Assembly (NCBI GenBank): GCA_002325245.1
Contig: DCRR01000013.1
Location: 45,351-79,843, forward strand
Length of the DNA: 34,493 nucleotides
Source: Microbacteriaceae bacterium UBA1487
Lineage (GTDB): Bacteria > Actinomycetota > Actinomycetes > Actinomycetales > Microbacteriaceae
Direction of reading: 5' to 3'
A model generated the notes under the pieces. It was given only the letters and a program-made list of their open reading frames with translations. It was not told the DNA's origin and made no database searches. Shown here piece after piece: positions 22,759 to 31,102 of the stretch. The position numbers were made by a program, and so were the translations under genes. How positions within the stretch are numbered: position 1 is the stretch's first letter; every line of letters starts with the position of its first letter.

Positions 22759-24222
22759 TCACGCGACCTCCACGACGCCCATCATTCCCAGATCCTCATG
22801 GTCGAGGATGTGGCAGTGGTACACCGTGCGGCCGGGGAAGCGGTCGAACGCGATCCGCACGACGACCTCGCCGCCGGCCGGAACGTCGACCACGTCGCGG
22901 AACTCCACGCTCTCGACGTCTCGGCCCCCGAGTCGAACCAGCTGCATCGGCCAGACGTGCAGATGAAAAGGGTGATCCATCGACGACCTGTTCCGAATCG
23001 TCCACTCCTCGATCGCGCCGAGGTCGACGCGCTGATCGACGCGGCGTTCATCGAACTCGCGCCCGTCGATCACGAACCGCGCGCCGAACATCCCCATCCC
23101 CGCTCCCATGTCGAGAGTGAGCACACGACGTCGATCGACCGGCGCCTGGCGCAGGTCGCGAACCGATTCGACCACTGCGTCCGCGACCGGAGCGGATGGG
23201 GCCGTGGCAACCGGACGGATCGTGAGCAGGCTCGCCGTCGGCGCAGCCGTCGCCGACCCATGCGCTCCCATCCCGACGCATCCGCGATCGTAGGAAACGG
23301 CCCGGAGCTCGGTCGGCTCACGCGGGGTCGCAACCACCACGTCGAGACGATTGCCCGGGGCCAGGACCACGCGCTCCGCGCCGCGCTCCGCGTGCAGCCG
23401 CGAGTCGATCGCGCGCACGCGGGCGTCGAGGCCGCGGAGGCGCAGGTCGAGATAGCGACTGGCGCAGGCATTGATCACCAGGAGTCGCTGCCGCGAGCCC
23501 GCCGGTGACTCGATGACGGGCGAGATCCGACCGTTCACCAGCACCGTCTCTCCGTTTCGCCCGATCATGCGCTCCATGGCGGAGGCGGCGGCGACGGCAC
23601 CGCCGGAGAAGGTGACGTCGGAGACCACGGCGACCCGGGGCGCACTCGCACCCCACTCGTCCCGATCGACCACGATCGCTCCGGAGAGCCCGCCGAACAG
23701 CTGATCGGCGACACTGCCGTGCCGATGCGGGTGATACCAGAACACGCCGGATGGGTGATCGGCCCGCAGCGCGAACTCGTACTCGAAGCTCTCGCCCGGG
23801 CCGACGCTCAGGAACGGGTTGTCGCCGTTCCCCGCCGCAGAGACGTGCAGGCCATGCGTGTGCAGGTTCGTCGGCACGGCAAGCTCGTTCCGCAGCCGCA
23901 CGCGCAGAGTGTCGCCCGGGCGCAGATGCAGCGTCGGGCCGGGGACGGTGCCGTTGTAGGAGAGCATCCGCACCCGGCGTTCCCCGATCAGGACCTCGCG
24001 CTCGGCGACCCGCAGCTCGACCGCGAGAACGCCGCCGGCGGAGCTGAGCACCGAGGGCTCGAACCACGCGTCGTCGGAGCTCTTCGGCTCCGACGACGAC
24101 TCGTCCGTCAGGAACGGCGACGCCGCCTCGCCGACGAGGAGTCCGGCCGCGCCGACGCCGAGGGCACCAGCGCCGGCTGCTCCGAGCGCGAGCAGCTGCC
24201 GCCGCGTGAGCCGCTCGCTCAC
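22759..24222 (-). CDS. Multicopper oxidase family protein (Tat-exported)
   Basis: A 487-residue three-cupredoxin oxidase. It probably oxidises Cu(I) to Cu(II) or a phenol with O2 outside the membrane. The N-terminus has a twin-arginine signal (LTRRQLLALGAAGAGALG). All four copper motifs are intact: LHTHGLH, WYHPHRHG, HPFHLH, and HCHILDHEDLGMM, whose last Met is the likely axial ligand of the type 1 copper. GTG 24222 overlaps the stop of the SHOCT gene as GTGA, so translation is coupled. It belongs to the copper island by content, although no CsoR operator is visible upstream. Confidence 0.92.
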   Translation of the reverse strand: MSERLTRRQLLALGAAGAGALGVGAAGLLVGEAASPFLTDESSSEPKSSDDAWFEPSVLSSAGGVLAVELRVAEREVLIGERRVRMLSYNGTVPGPTLHLRPGDTLRVRLRNELAVPTNLHTHGLHVSAAGNGDNPFLSVGPGESFEYEFALRADHPSGVFWYHPHRHGSVADQLFGGLSGAIVVDRDEWGASAPRVAVVSDVTFSGGAVAAASAMERMIGRNGETVLVNGRISPVIESPAGSRQRLLVINACASRYLDLRLRGLDARVRAIDSRLHAERGAERVVLAPGNRLDVVVATPREPTELRAVSYDRGCVGMGAHGSATAAPTASLLTIRPVATAPSAPVADAVVESVRDLRQAPVDRRRVLTLDMGAGMGMFGARFVIDGREFDERRVDQRVDLGAIEEWTIRNRSSMDHPFHLHVWPMQLVRLGGRDVESVEFRDVVDVPAGGEVVVRIAFDRFPGRTVYHCHILDHEDLGMMGVVEVA

Positions 24223-24473
24223 GCCTCATCGAGACGACGCCGGCGTTCCGTGAACTCCTCGGTGTCGATCTCGCCTCTCGCGTACCGCTCCTCCAGGATC
24301 TGCCGTGCGCTCGGGGCGCCGACGCTCTCCGGACGAGCGGCGTCCGTCCCCGCCCGCGCCCCTCGGGTGACGAGCTGGACGATCACGAAGACCAGCAGCG
24401 CGGCGCCGAGGAGCACCAGCAGGATCCAGAGCCAGTTCAGTCCCCAGCCCCATCCGTACCCGCACCACATCAT
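24219..24473 (-). CDS. SHOCT-domain membrane protein
   Basis: An 84-residue protein with a Trp/Gly-rich start (MMWCGYGWGWG), one membrane helix (about residues 13-37) and a C-terminal SHOCT motif (ARQILEERYARGEIDTEEFTERRRRLDEA), a short helical oligomerisation module. It probably sits in the membrane next to the copper oxidase; its partner is unknown. The start is the first of two ATGs at 24473, with GGAGG nine nt upstream. A longer frame to 24512 lacks a ribosome site. The stop overlaps the oxidase start by four nt. Confidence 0.85.
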   Translation of the reverse strand: MMWCGYGWGWGLNWLWILLVLLGAALLVFVIVQLVTRGARAGTDAARPESVGAPSARQILEERYARGEIDTEEFTERRRRLDEA

Positions 24474-24616
24474 CGTGTGCGACCTCCTCCGCGCCAGCGA
24501 ATCCGGGCGCACTGGCGACGCTACTCGCGCTCGTCGCGCGATTCACGAACTCTCGGCGCTCCCCCAGATCCGCGCGACGCTGGCCGCTCCGCGCGACGGC
24601 CGCGCCCTGCCGCCGC

Positions 24617-26209
24617 TCAGGCGAGATCGCGGCGGCGGAAGCCGACGAAGCCGACCGTGGTGAGCAGCGCGAGCACCCCGACGACGATCCACCAGCCGGT
24701 GAAGTCGGCGTCCGCCGAGGTCACGATCGGCACGTGGTAGAACGGGCTGATCCCGAGGATCCAGTCCCACAGGTTGAAGATCGGGCCGAGGATCGTCAGT
24801 CCGAAAGCGGCGACGGTGGCCATCCATCCGGCGATGCGCCGCGAGGGCTCGGCCCCCACCACGGCGTGTGCGAGCGCGACGAGCACCCACATCGCGGGCA
24901 GCGTGGCGAGGCCCTGGCGGAGGACCTCCCCCGCCTCCAGCTGCTCGGTCAGACCCGCCGACACCACCCCGATGACGACCACGCCGATCAGGAACGCAAT
25001 GCCCGAAGTGAGGAAGGCGACCACGGCGGTGCTCGCCTGGTAGCGCGGCCGCGACACCGCGCCGGCGAGGATCGGGTCGACCCGTCCAGCGACCTCGTCG
25101 GCGTAGCCACGCATCACGACGCCCACCCCGCTGACGGCGGCGATGATGCCGGCGAGCGCGAGCAGCGTCGTCATGAAGCGGAACACGAGATCGTCCTCGG
25201 AGGCGGCGCCGACCGCGAGCAGCCGCGCCACGGTCGCGTCGGTCTCGATCAGGTCGGCGATCGAGATGCTCAGGTAGCCGAACACCAGTCCGAGGGCCAC
25301 GAACGCGATCCACCACGAGACGATCGAGCCGAGGTTGAGCCGCACCGCGAGCCCCCACACGTTCGAGGTGAGGCGCCCGCGCGTCGGCCCGGGCCGCGGC
25401 GGAATCAGCCCCGCGCCGAAGTCGCGACGCGCGTGCACGGCGAACGCGATCGCCAGCGTCACGAGCGTGAAGGCGAGGGCGAGCAGGAACGGCGCGTAGT
25501 TCCGATCGGCGGCGGGATCGGTCTGCTGCATCCAGCCGATCGGCGTGGCCCAATCCGTCCACCCCGGCGCCCCGCTCGCCTCGAAGAAGCCGCGCGCGAT
25601 GAACAGCGCACCGAGCACGGTGACGGCGAGCGCGTTCGCGGCGCGCGCCTCCGACGCCACCTCGGCGGCGATCGCCGCGACCCCGGCGAACATCCACCCG
25701 CTCGCCGTGTAGGTGAGGCTCAGCACGACGATCGCGGCGGGGTCGGCGCCGAACGCGATCGTGGCCAGGAACGAGACGAGCCCGACACCCACGGATGCGA
25801 TGGCGGCGAGCCCGACCGCGGCGGCGAGCCGCGCCTCGCGCCCCATCACCCCGGAGGCGAACAGCTCGGCCTGACCGGAGTCCTCACTCGCCCGGCTGTT
25901 GCGCACCACGATGAAGATCGCCATCAGCGAGGCGAAGAAGCAGCCGAGCGCAAGCGAGCGCCAGGCGGTGAATCCTTCGTCGGTGAGCAGGTCGCCGGCC
26001 GTGCCGAAGATCAGCGCCAGCGCGGGGTTCAGGCCCACCGCCACCGACAGCTCCTCGCGGGCGCTGTCTTCGGGGAAGATCCAGATGTAGAGCGCGATGG
26101 AGGATGCCGGCAGCACCGAGATGAGGGCGATCCACGGCGCGAAGTTGCGCGCGTCGCGCTTCAGCGACGCGGCCAGCAGCGGGCGGAAACCCGCGACCGG
26201 GCTGCTCAC
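24617..26209 (-). CDS. ABC-2 type exporter permease (polyketide-antibiotic transporter family)
   Basis: A 530-residue protein with about twelve hydrophobic helices, arranged as two similar halves, as in the TnrB3-like double-permease exporters of Actinobacteria. Recognisable parts are the start LLAASLKRDARNFAPWIA, FPEDSAREEL, RNSRASEDSGQAELFAS in the first half and GRVDPILAGAVSRPRYQAS in the second. It probably exports a drug or lipid. GTG 26209 overlaps the stop of the ATP-binding gene by four nt (GTGA), so it is translationally coupled. 143 nt separate its stop from the SHOCT gene; nothing is seen in that gap. Confidence 0.9.
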   Translation of the reverse strand: MSSPVAGFRPLLAASLKRDARNFAPWIALISVLPASSIALYIWIFPEDSAREELSVAVGLNPALALIFGTAGDLLTDEGFTAWRSLALGCFFASLMAIFIVVRNSRASEDSGQAELFASGVMGREARLAAAVGLAAIASVGVGLVSFLATIAFGADPAAIVVLSLTYTASGWMFAGVAAIAAEVASEARAANALAVTVLGALFIARGFFEASGAPGWTDWATPIGWMQQTDPAADRNYAPFLLALAFTLVTLAIAFAVHARRDFGAGLIPPRPGPTRGRLTSNVWGLAVRLNLGSIVSWWIAFVALGLVFGYLSISIADLIETDATVARLLAVGAASEDDLVFRFMTTLLALAGIIAAVSGVGVVMRGYADEVAGRVDPILAGAVSRPRYQASTAVVAFLTSGIAFLIGVVVIGVVSAGLTEQLEAGEVLRQGLATLPAMWVLVALAHAVVGAEPSRRIAGWMATVAAFGLTILGPIFNLWDWILGISPFYHVPIVTSADADFTGWWIVVGVLALLTTVGFVGFRRRDLA

Positions 26210-27105
26210 GGGCGCGCCTCGTACTTCTCGAGGAACAGGCTCTCCAGCGACGGCGGCGCCACCGTGAGGTCGGTGAAGCCGAACGGGGTGAGCAGTTCGA
26301 GGGCGCGGGTCAGGTGGTCACGGTCGACCCGGGCGCTGAACACGTGACCGTCGAGGCGAGGCTCGTGCACGAAGTCGAGCGCACTGAGGCTGTCCGGAAG
26401 CCGCGTCAGCGTCGCGGTGATCGTCGAGGCGGTGTGCGCGCGCAGCTCGTCGATCGTGCCGACTTCGACGACTCGCCCGTCGCGGATGATGCTGATCCGG
26501 TCGGCGAGCGCCTCCGCCTCGCTGAGGATGTGGCTGGAGAGCAGGATGCTGCGGCCGTTCTCGCGCTCGCGCCGGATCTCCTGCTGGAACACCGCCTCCA
26601 TCAGCGGGTCGAGTCCGCTGGTCGGCTCGTCGAGGATGAGCAGCTCGACCCGGGAGGCGAGAGCCGCGATGACGGCGACCTTCTGCCGGTTGCCTTTCGA
26701 GTACTGCCGGCCGCGCTTGCTCGGGTCGAGGTCGAAGCGCTCGATCAGCTCGGCGCGACGGGTCTCGTCGAGCCCGCCGCGGAGCGTGCCGAGCAGGTCG
26801 ATCGCCTGCCCGCCGGTCATCGCGGGCCAGAGCGCCACGTCGCCCGGCACGTAGGCGAGGCGCCGGTGCAGCTCGACGACGTCGCGCCACGGGTCGCCGC
26901 CGAGCAGTTCGACCCGCCCCGAGTCGGCTTTCAACAGGCCGAGCAGGATGCGGATCGTGGTCGACTTGCCCGCGCCGTTCGGGCCGAGGAATCCCATCAC
27001 CTCGCCGCGCCGCACGGTGAGATCGAGCCCGGTGAGCGCTGGCGACCTGCCGTAGGACTTGTGCAGGTCCTCGATGACGATGACCGGATCGGCTGACTCG
27101 TTCAT
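26206..27105 (-). CDS. ABC exporter ATP-binding protein (DrrA-like)
   Basis: A 299-residue ATPase subunit with Walker A GPNGAGKST, the DrrA-type signature YSKGNRQKVAV, Walker B LLILDEPTSGLD and the switch SSHILSEAEAL. The Q-loop region reads AYVPGD, as in other members of this exporter group. The C-terminal 80 residues are the usual DrrA-type extension ending ESLFLEKYE. It powers the permease encoded immediately downstream. ATG 27105 has GGAGGAG six nt upstream and is preferred to the longer frame starting at 27165, which overlaps the promoter region. It is divergent from the hydrolase gene. Confidence 0.92.
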   Translation of the reverse strand: MNESADPVIVIEDLHKSYGRSPALTGLDLTVRRGEVMGFLGPNGAGKSTTIRILLGLLKADSGRVELLGGDPWRDVVELHRRLAYVPGDVALWPAMTGGQAIDLLGTLRGGLDETRRAELIERFDLDPSKRGRQYSKGNRQKVAVIAALASRVELLILDEPTSGLDPLMEAVFQQEIRRERENGRSILLSSHILSEAEALADRISIIRDGRVVEVGTIDELRAHTASTITATLTRLPDSLSALDFVHEPRLDGHVFSARVDRDHLTRALELLTPFGFTDLTVAPPSLESLFLEKYEARP

Positions 27106-27150
27106 GGACGGCTCCTCCGCACGCGTGATCGCGCGCTCCACACCAGGTAT

Positions 27151-27184
27151 CACCCGGTCTAGCACTCGCCGGGTGCGGCTTCAA
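27151..27184 (-). promoter_or_regulatory. Predicted promoter and inverted repeat of the ABC exporter operon
   Basis: On the minus strand TTGAAG (27184-27179), 17 nt and TAGACC (27161-27156) form a promoter. The inverted repeat CACCCGG/CCGGGTG (27151-27157 and 27169-27175) spans the spacer and -10 and could be an operator. No regulator gene is adjacent. Confidence 0.45.
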
Positions 27185-27218
27185 GGCTCGACACCCCAGG
27201 CACCCCTAGGGTCGAGGC

Positions 27219-28166
27219 ATGACTTCAGGCACCGTCGCCTCGCCATTCCACCCCGACCTGACGCGGGCGCGCTTCCTGCCGCGCACCGTCGTCACGCGGC
27301 TCACCCGTCCGATCTCACGGGCCCTGGCGGCGCCGGGCGCCCGCCGTGCCCCGAAGGGCGGCGAGCTGATCGACGTGGCGGACGGCGTGACGGTGCGCGT
27401 GCAGCGACCCGCGGATGCCCCCACCGGCATGCGTCGCCCGGCGGTGCTGCACCTGCACGGCGGCGGTCTCATCATCGGTTCGGCGAAAGCGGGCGACGCG
27501 CTCTGCCGCCGGCTGGTGGAGGAGCTCGGCGCCGTCGCGGCGAGCGTCGAGTACCGGATGCCTCCGCAGCATCCGTACCCGACCCCGCTCGACGACTGCT
27601 ACACCGCGCTGGAGTGGCTGGCCGCACAGCCCGACGTCGACCCGACGCGGATCGCCGTGATCGGCGAGAGCGCGGGCGGCCACCTGGCGACGGCGCTCGC
27701 CCTCCGCGCGCGCGATCTGGGTGAGATCGCCCTCGCCGGTCAGGTGCTGGTCTACCCGATGCTCGACGATCGCACCCCCGACGGCGACGATCCGGCCGCC
27801 CGCGACCGCCGCATCTGGAGCGCGTCGAGCAACCGCCTCGGCTGGGGCATGTACCTGCGCGCCGGCACGAGGGGCCCCGCCGCCACCCCGCTCGACGCGG
27901 ATGCGCTGGAGCTCGCGGTGCCCGCCCGCCGCACCGACCTGAGCGGCCTGCCGCCCGCCTGGATCGGCGTCGGCACCCTCGACCTGTTCCACGACGAAGA
28001 CCTCGCCTACGCCCAGCGCCTCACTGAGGCCGGAGTGCGGTGCGAGCTGCACGTGGTGCCGGGCGCGTACCACGGCTTCGACGCGGTCGAGCCGAAGGCC
28101 GGGGTGTCACGGGACTTCGTGGAGCGGCAGGTGGCGGCGCTGCGGGGGATGCTCGGGGTCGGGTGA
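27219..28166 (+). CDS. Alpha/beta hydrolase, hormone-sensitive-lipase (GDXG) type
   Basis: A 315-residue esterase-like enzyme, probably cytoplasmic. The oxyanion-hole motif HLHGGG near residue 84, the nucleophile elbow GESAGG near residue 150, the acid in the segment LDLFHDEDL and the histidine in YHGFD near residue 288 form the catalytic set of the HSL family. The substrate is a short-chain ester at best guess. TAGGGT at 27207-27212 lies six nt before ATG 27219, so the message is probably leaderless. It is divergent from the ABC exporter and converges on the peroxiredoxin-like gene. Confidence 0.92.
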   Translation: MTSGTVASPFHPDLTRARFLPRTVVTRLTRPISRALAAPGARRAPKGGELIDVADGVTVRVQRPADAPTGMRRPAVLHLHGGGLIIGSAKAGDALCRRLVEELGAVAASVEYRMPPQHPYPTPLDDCYTALEWLAAQPDVDPTRIAVIGESAGGHLATALALRARDLGEIALAGQVLVYPMLDDRTPDGDDPAARDRRIWSASSNRLGWGMYLRAGTRGPAATPLDADALELAVPARRTDLSGLPPAWIGVGTLDLFHDEDLAYAQRLTEAGVRCELHVVPGAYHGFDAVEPKAGVSRDFVERQVAALRGMLGVG

Positions 28167-28192
28167 CTCCTTGCCCTGCCGACGGGTCGACG

Positions 28193-28657
28193 CTACGCGG
28201 CAGCCATGCCGTCGATCGCCGCGATGGTGGCCACACGGTCGAAGCTCTTGTGAGGCATGGCGGCAAGCGTCGCCTGACGCACCACCATGTCGGAATCCAC
28301 GACGATCGTGGCACTCTGCTGGAACTGGCCTGAACGCTTGAGCCCGAAAGCGGAGTGGTCTGCGCCGACCGCGGCGACGGCAACCGGTGGAGTCAGCACT
28401 TTTTCGACCTGCGCGGCGTCGGCCGCACCGCCCGCGGTGAGGAAGACTACTCGGGCGGTGCCGAGCCTTCCCTGCTCGGCGAGTTTGCCCAGCACCTTGC
28501 CGTGCGCCATGCACGCCGAGCACGTCGCCGTGCGCATGAAGTGGATCACTGCGGGGTTCCCGCCGAGCAGTTCGCTGAGAGCGACGATGCGGCCATCAGA
28601 TGTGGTCACTTTCGCGTCGGCGAGCGCGGCACCGGGGACGAGCGCGGGATCAGACAT
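28193..28657 (-). CDS. AhpC/TSA-type redoxin (peroxiredoxin-like) protein
   Basis: A 154-residue thioredoxin-fold protein. PGAALADAKVTTSDGRIVALSELLGG is the peroxiredoxin N-terminal layout, followed by VIHFMRTATCSACMAHGKVL with a CxxC pair, ARVVFLTAG, and ATIVVDSDMVVRQ near the end. The first Cys is in the peroxidatic position, though the usual T-x-x-C pattern is replaced by CSAC, so it may act as a thiol-disulfide reductase or peroxidase. ATG 28657 has AGGAG about six nt upstream and is preferred to the in-frame ATG at 28714. The 200-nt stretch to the tRNA (28658-28859) holds nothing else that I can support. Confidence 0.83.
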   Translation of the reverse strand: MSDPALVPGAALADAKVTTSDGRIVALSELLGGNPAVIHFMRTATCSACMAHGKVLGKLAEQGRLGTARVVFLTAGGAADAAQVEKVLTPPVAVAAVGADHSAFGLKRSGQFQQSATIVVDSDMVVRQATLAAMPHKSFDRVATIAAIDGMAAA

Positions 28658-28859
28658 AGGGACTCCTCGTTCTGGCCGAGTGCCGAGAAAGCGGCCGACC
28701 GTCATGGAGTGCAACGGGAAGAGAGCCCAGGGGTATTCCCTGCGGGCGACGCGTCGACGGATTCACACGAATCGGCACTTTCGGGACCACCTGCGTCGAG
28801 AGATTCGGCCGACCCGAACTCGACGCGTTTCGTGCACCGAGATCGACGCACAACCGACG

Positions 28860-28931
28860 TGCCCCTGGAGGGACTCGAACCCCCAACCCTTTCCTTAGGA
28901 CGGAACTGCTCTTCCATTGAGCTACAGAGGC
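28860..28931 (-). tRNA. tRNA-Arg (anticodon CCT)
   Basis: The minus strand folds as a 72-nt tRNA: acceptor stem GCCTCTG/CAGGGGC with one U-G pair, D-stem GCTC/GAGC, anticodon loop GTCCTAA with anticodon CCT for codon AGG, T-arm with GGTTCGAGTCC, and discriminator A. CCA is not encoded. One mismatch (G-A) lies at the top of the anticodon stem. Confidence 0.95.
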
Positions 28932-28991
28932 GGGGCCCGGGCCGCAGCCCGAGCGCGGGTCTAGCCTAGCCGCGACACCACGAAGCGCGAC

Positions 28992-29426
28992 CTAGGCGGT
29001 CGCGGCGGTGATCAGGTCGACGACCCGCTTCTCGACCGCGGGCGTCCACTCGACGATCGCGAACGCGGTCGGCCACATCGCCCCGTCATCCAAGGTGGCG
29101 GCGTCGTTGAATCCGAGCGTCGCGTAGCGCGCCTCGAACTTCGAGGCCCCCTGGAAGAAGCAGACCACCTTGCCCGCCTCGGTCGCGTAGGCGGGCATCC
29201 CGTACCAGGTCTTCGGCAGCAGGCTCGGGGCGTGCTCCAGCACCAGCACGTGGATGCGCTCCGCGAGCGCCCGGTCGGCGTCCGGCATCGCGGCGATCGC
29301 ATCGATCACGGCCTGCAGGTTGTCGGCCTTCTTCTGCCCGCCGCGGCCCTGCGCCTTCAGCTCGGCCGCGCGCTCCTTCATGGCGGCGCGCTCGAAGTCG
29401 GAGAAACCGTCCGCGGTGTCGGCCAT
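28992..29426 (-). CDS. DUF1801 / YdhG-like domain protein
   Basis: A 144-residue soluble protein. The N-terminal helix FSDFERAAMKERAAELKAQ is followed by a Lys-rich linker and the DUF1801 core: AIAAMPDADRALAERIH, KTWYGMPAYA, KVVCFFQGASKFEARYATLGF and the end VEKRVVDLITAA. The fold is that of the YjbR/frataxin-like group; some members are called iron chaperones, but binding residues cannot be checked here. GGAGG lies seven nt before ATG 29426. It follows the CHAP gene on the same strand after a weak hairpin. Confidence 0.87.
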   Translation of the reverse strand: MADTADGFSDFERAAMKERAAELKAQGRGGQKKADNLQAVIDAIAAMPDADRALAERIHVLVLEHAPSLLPKTWYGMPAYATEAGKVVCFFQGASKFEARYATLGFNDAATLDDGAMWPTAFAIVEWTPAVEKRVVDLITAATA

Positions 29427-29435
29427 GAGAACCTC

Positions 29436-29454
29436 CCTGGGTGAGAGCCCCAGG
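29436..29454 (-). terminator. Short hairpin after the CHAP-protein stop
   Basis: CCTGGG (29436-29441) pairs with CCCAGG (29449-29454) around a seven-nt loop, directly beyond the stop of the CHAP gene (29457-29455). It is short and without a U-run, and overlaps the ribosome-site region of the DUF1801 gene, so read-through is likely. Confidence 0.3.
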
Positions 29455-30399
29455 CTAGCTGGGCGGGGCGAGGAACGCGCTCACGCTCGACGTGGGAATG
29501 GTGCGCTGGCCGTACATGCGGGTGCCGCCCCAGTTGTACTCCTCGACGACGATCGTGCCGTCGCCGTTCACCGTCTTGACGTAGGCGACGTGGTTGCCGC
29601 CGCCGAACCAGGCCACCCACCCAGGCTTCGGGGTGTTGGTGACGGCCCAGCCGTGCGCCTCCCACTGGTACTTCCAGCTGATCGCGCTGCCGCCGCCCGG
29701 CGTCATCGAGCTCCAGTCCCACTTGAACGGCGCGCTGTACGAGCCCTGGTCGCGGTTCAGGCGCCAGGCGACGAAGTCGACGCACTCGCGGTAGTAGTAG
29801 CGCAGCGGCGACAGCCCGCCGCCCTGGCCCAGGTGCAGCGCGGCCGGCCACGGGTAGTCGTCGCCCGCCTCGCGCGCGCCGGAGCGCAGGTAGATCGCCA
29901 GGTTGGTGTCAGCCAGCGAGCTGCGGTACTGCGCCACCAGTTCGGCGGCGCTGGTCGCGTCGTAGCTGTCTCGCTCGATCGCCGTCTCGCTCGCCGCCTC
30001 GCTCACTTCGAAGCTCTGCACGGCGGCGGCATCGGCGATCGCGACCTCGGCGCTGTCATCGCCCTCCGCGTAGGCGGGAAGTCCGAGCGCCGCGAAGAGA
30101 CCGCCGATGATGACCATGGTGCCGGCGGCGGTGACGCGGGCGCGGATCGGGTGCCGCGCCGTCTGCCGCCGGAACGACATGACCGGCACCACCGGCACCG
30201 CCTTCTCGGCGGCGGGTGGAACCGTCGGAGCCGCGTTCGCGGCCGTCTCAGCTGCCGCCGACGACGCGGACGACGTCAGTTCGGCGGCGCGCAGCGAGCG
30301 TCGCGTCGGGTACGCCACAGGAGCGGCCGTGGACTCCGGTGAGGAGGCGAGGCCGCCAAAGAGGTTGCCCAGATTATCTGAGCCCTCGGGTTCCGTCAA
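29455..30399 (-). CDS. Secreted/anchored CHAP-domain peptidoglycan amidohydrolase
   Basis: A 314-residue protein: a disordered cytoplasmic N-terminal region of about 85 residues, one hydrophobic segment (about 88-113, ending GLPAYA), an alpha-helical Ala-rich linker and a C-terminal CHAP domain. The domain has the catalytic-Cys segment YYYRECVDFVAWRLNRD, the His segment NHVAYVKTV, and the terminal VVEEYNWGG. It probably cuts peptide bonds of peptidoglycan outside the cell. The start is TTG 30399 with GGAGGA five nt upstream. Its post-signal region resembles that of the NlpC/P60 protein at 31.3 kb. TAGTCT at 30431-30426 is a likely -10. Confidence 0.88.
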   Translation of the reverse strand: MTEPEGSDNLGNLFGGLASSPESTAAPVAYPTRRSLRAAELTSSASSAAAETAANAAPTVPPAAEKAVPVVPVMSFRRQTARHPIRARVTAAGTMVIIGGLFAALGLPAYAEGDDSAEVAIADAAAVQSFEVSEAASETAIERDSYDATSAAELVAQYRSSLADTNLAIYLRSGAREAGDDYPWPAALHLGQGGGLSPLRYYYRECVDFVAWRLNRDQGSYSAPFKWDWSSMTPGGGSAISWKYQWEAHGWAVTNTPKPGWVAWFGGGNHVAYVKTVNGDGTIVVEEYNWGGTRMYGQRTIPTSSVSAFLAPPS

Positions 30400-30494
30400 A
30401 AGTTCCTCCGGTGTGGCGCCGGAACAGACTACGTGACGAACCTGGAAAAATCACGTTGATGTAACGGTCCGTGCGCTCGGCGGATGCCGGCTGC

Positions 30495-30992
30495 TCACGC
30501 GGCGGGGGCGAGGAACTCCTCCCACTGCGGCAGCGCCCGCTCGGTGCCGCGCACCATCCACGAGGTGCCGTGCGGCGCTCGCGGCTGCACGCGCAGGCTC
30601 CACCCCATCTCCTGCGGGGTGCGGTCGCCCTTGATGTTGTTGCACTTGAGGCAGCACGCCACCAGGTTCTCCCAGGAGTCGGCGCCGCCACGCGAACGGG
30701 GAACGATGTGATCGATCGTGGTCGCGCTCACGCCGCAGTAGCCGCAGCGCTGGTTGTCGCGGCGCAGCACTCCGCGGCGCGACACCGGCACCAGCCGGCT
30801 GTGCGGAATGCGCACATACCGCGTCAGCAGGATGACCGAGGGGCGATCCCACGCTCCGGAGGCGCTCAGCACCGGGTGATCATCGTCACGCGCGACGATG
30901 GTCGCCTTCCCGCCCAGCACGAGCACCAGCGCTCGCTTGAAGGACACGACGGCCAGCGGCTCGTAGCCGGCATTCAACACCAGGGTGCGCAC
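30495..30992 (-). CDS. HNH endonuclease family protein
   Basis: A 165-residue protein of the conserved actinobacterial HNH group. N-terminal MRTLVLNAGYEPLAVVSFKR precedes the core: CGYCG, IDHIVPRSRGGADSWENLVACC and KCNNIKGDRTPQE, with the two CxxC zinc pairs and the HNH catalytic residues intact. The segment MGWSLRVQPRAPHGTSW is typical of this core family rather than of mobile HNH enzymes. GTG 30992 has GAGGAG four nt upstream and is chosen because homologues start VRTLVLNAG; a longer frame to 31040 runs toward the upstream terminator. The cellular role of this family is unknown; it is not linked to a restriction system here. Confidence 0.9.
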   Translation of the reverse strand: MRTLVLNAGYEPLAVVSFKRALVLVLGGKATIVARDDDHPVLSASGAWDRPSVILLTRYVRIPHSRLVPVSRRGVLRRDNQRCGYCGVSATTIDHIVPRSRGGADSWENLVACCLKCNNIKGDRTPQEMGWSLRVQPRAPHGTSWMVRGTERALPQWEEFLAPAA

Positions 30993-31072
30993 GGTTCTCC
31001 TCTCGAAGGCGCCCGCACGGCTTGCGGGCATTCGATGCATCCCGAGCCTCGGGAATCAGGAGGAGCACAAAA

Positions 31073-31100
31073 AAGGCGCTGTCGCGAACGACAGCGCCTT
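31073..31100 (-). terminator. Intrinsic terminator of the 32-codon gene
   Basis: On the minus strand a 12-bp perfect stem (arms 31100-31089 and 31084-31073) with a UUCG tetraloop is followed at once by a run of U residues (through 31069). It is the only clear U-tailed intrinsic terminator in the window and begins two nt after the stop codon of the small gene. Confidence 0.9.
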
Positions 31101-31102
31101 CT

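Noticed and set aside
24734..26347. Plus-strand frame of 537 codons opposite the ABC permease
   Set aside because: Shadow frame rich in Arg, Asp, Gly and His; the minus strand encodes a normal permease.
28658..28859. Possible extra gene or RNA between the peroxiredoxin-like gene and tRNA-Arg
   Set aside because: Only short shadow frames and one five-bp hairpin (GATTC-ACAC-GAATC) are present; nothing supportable.
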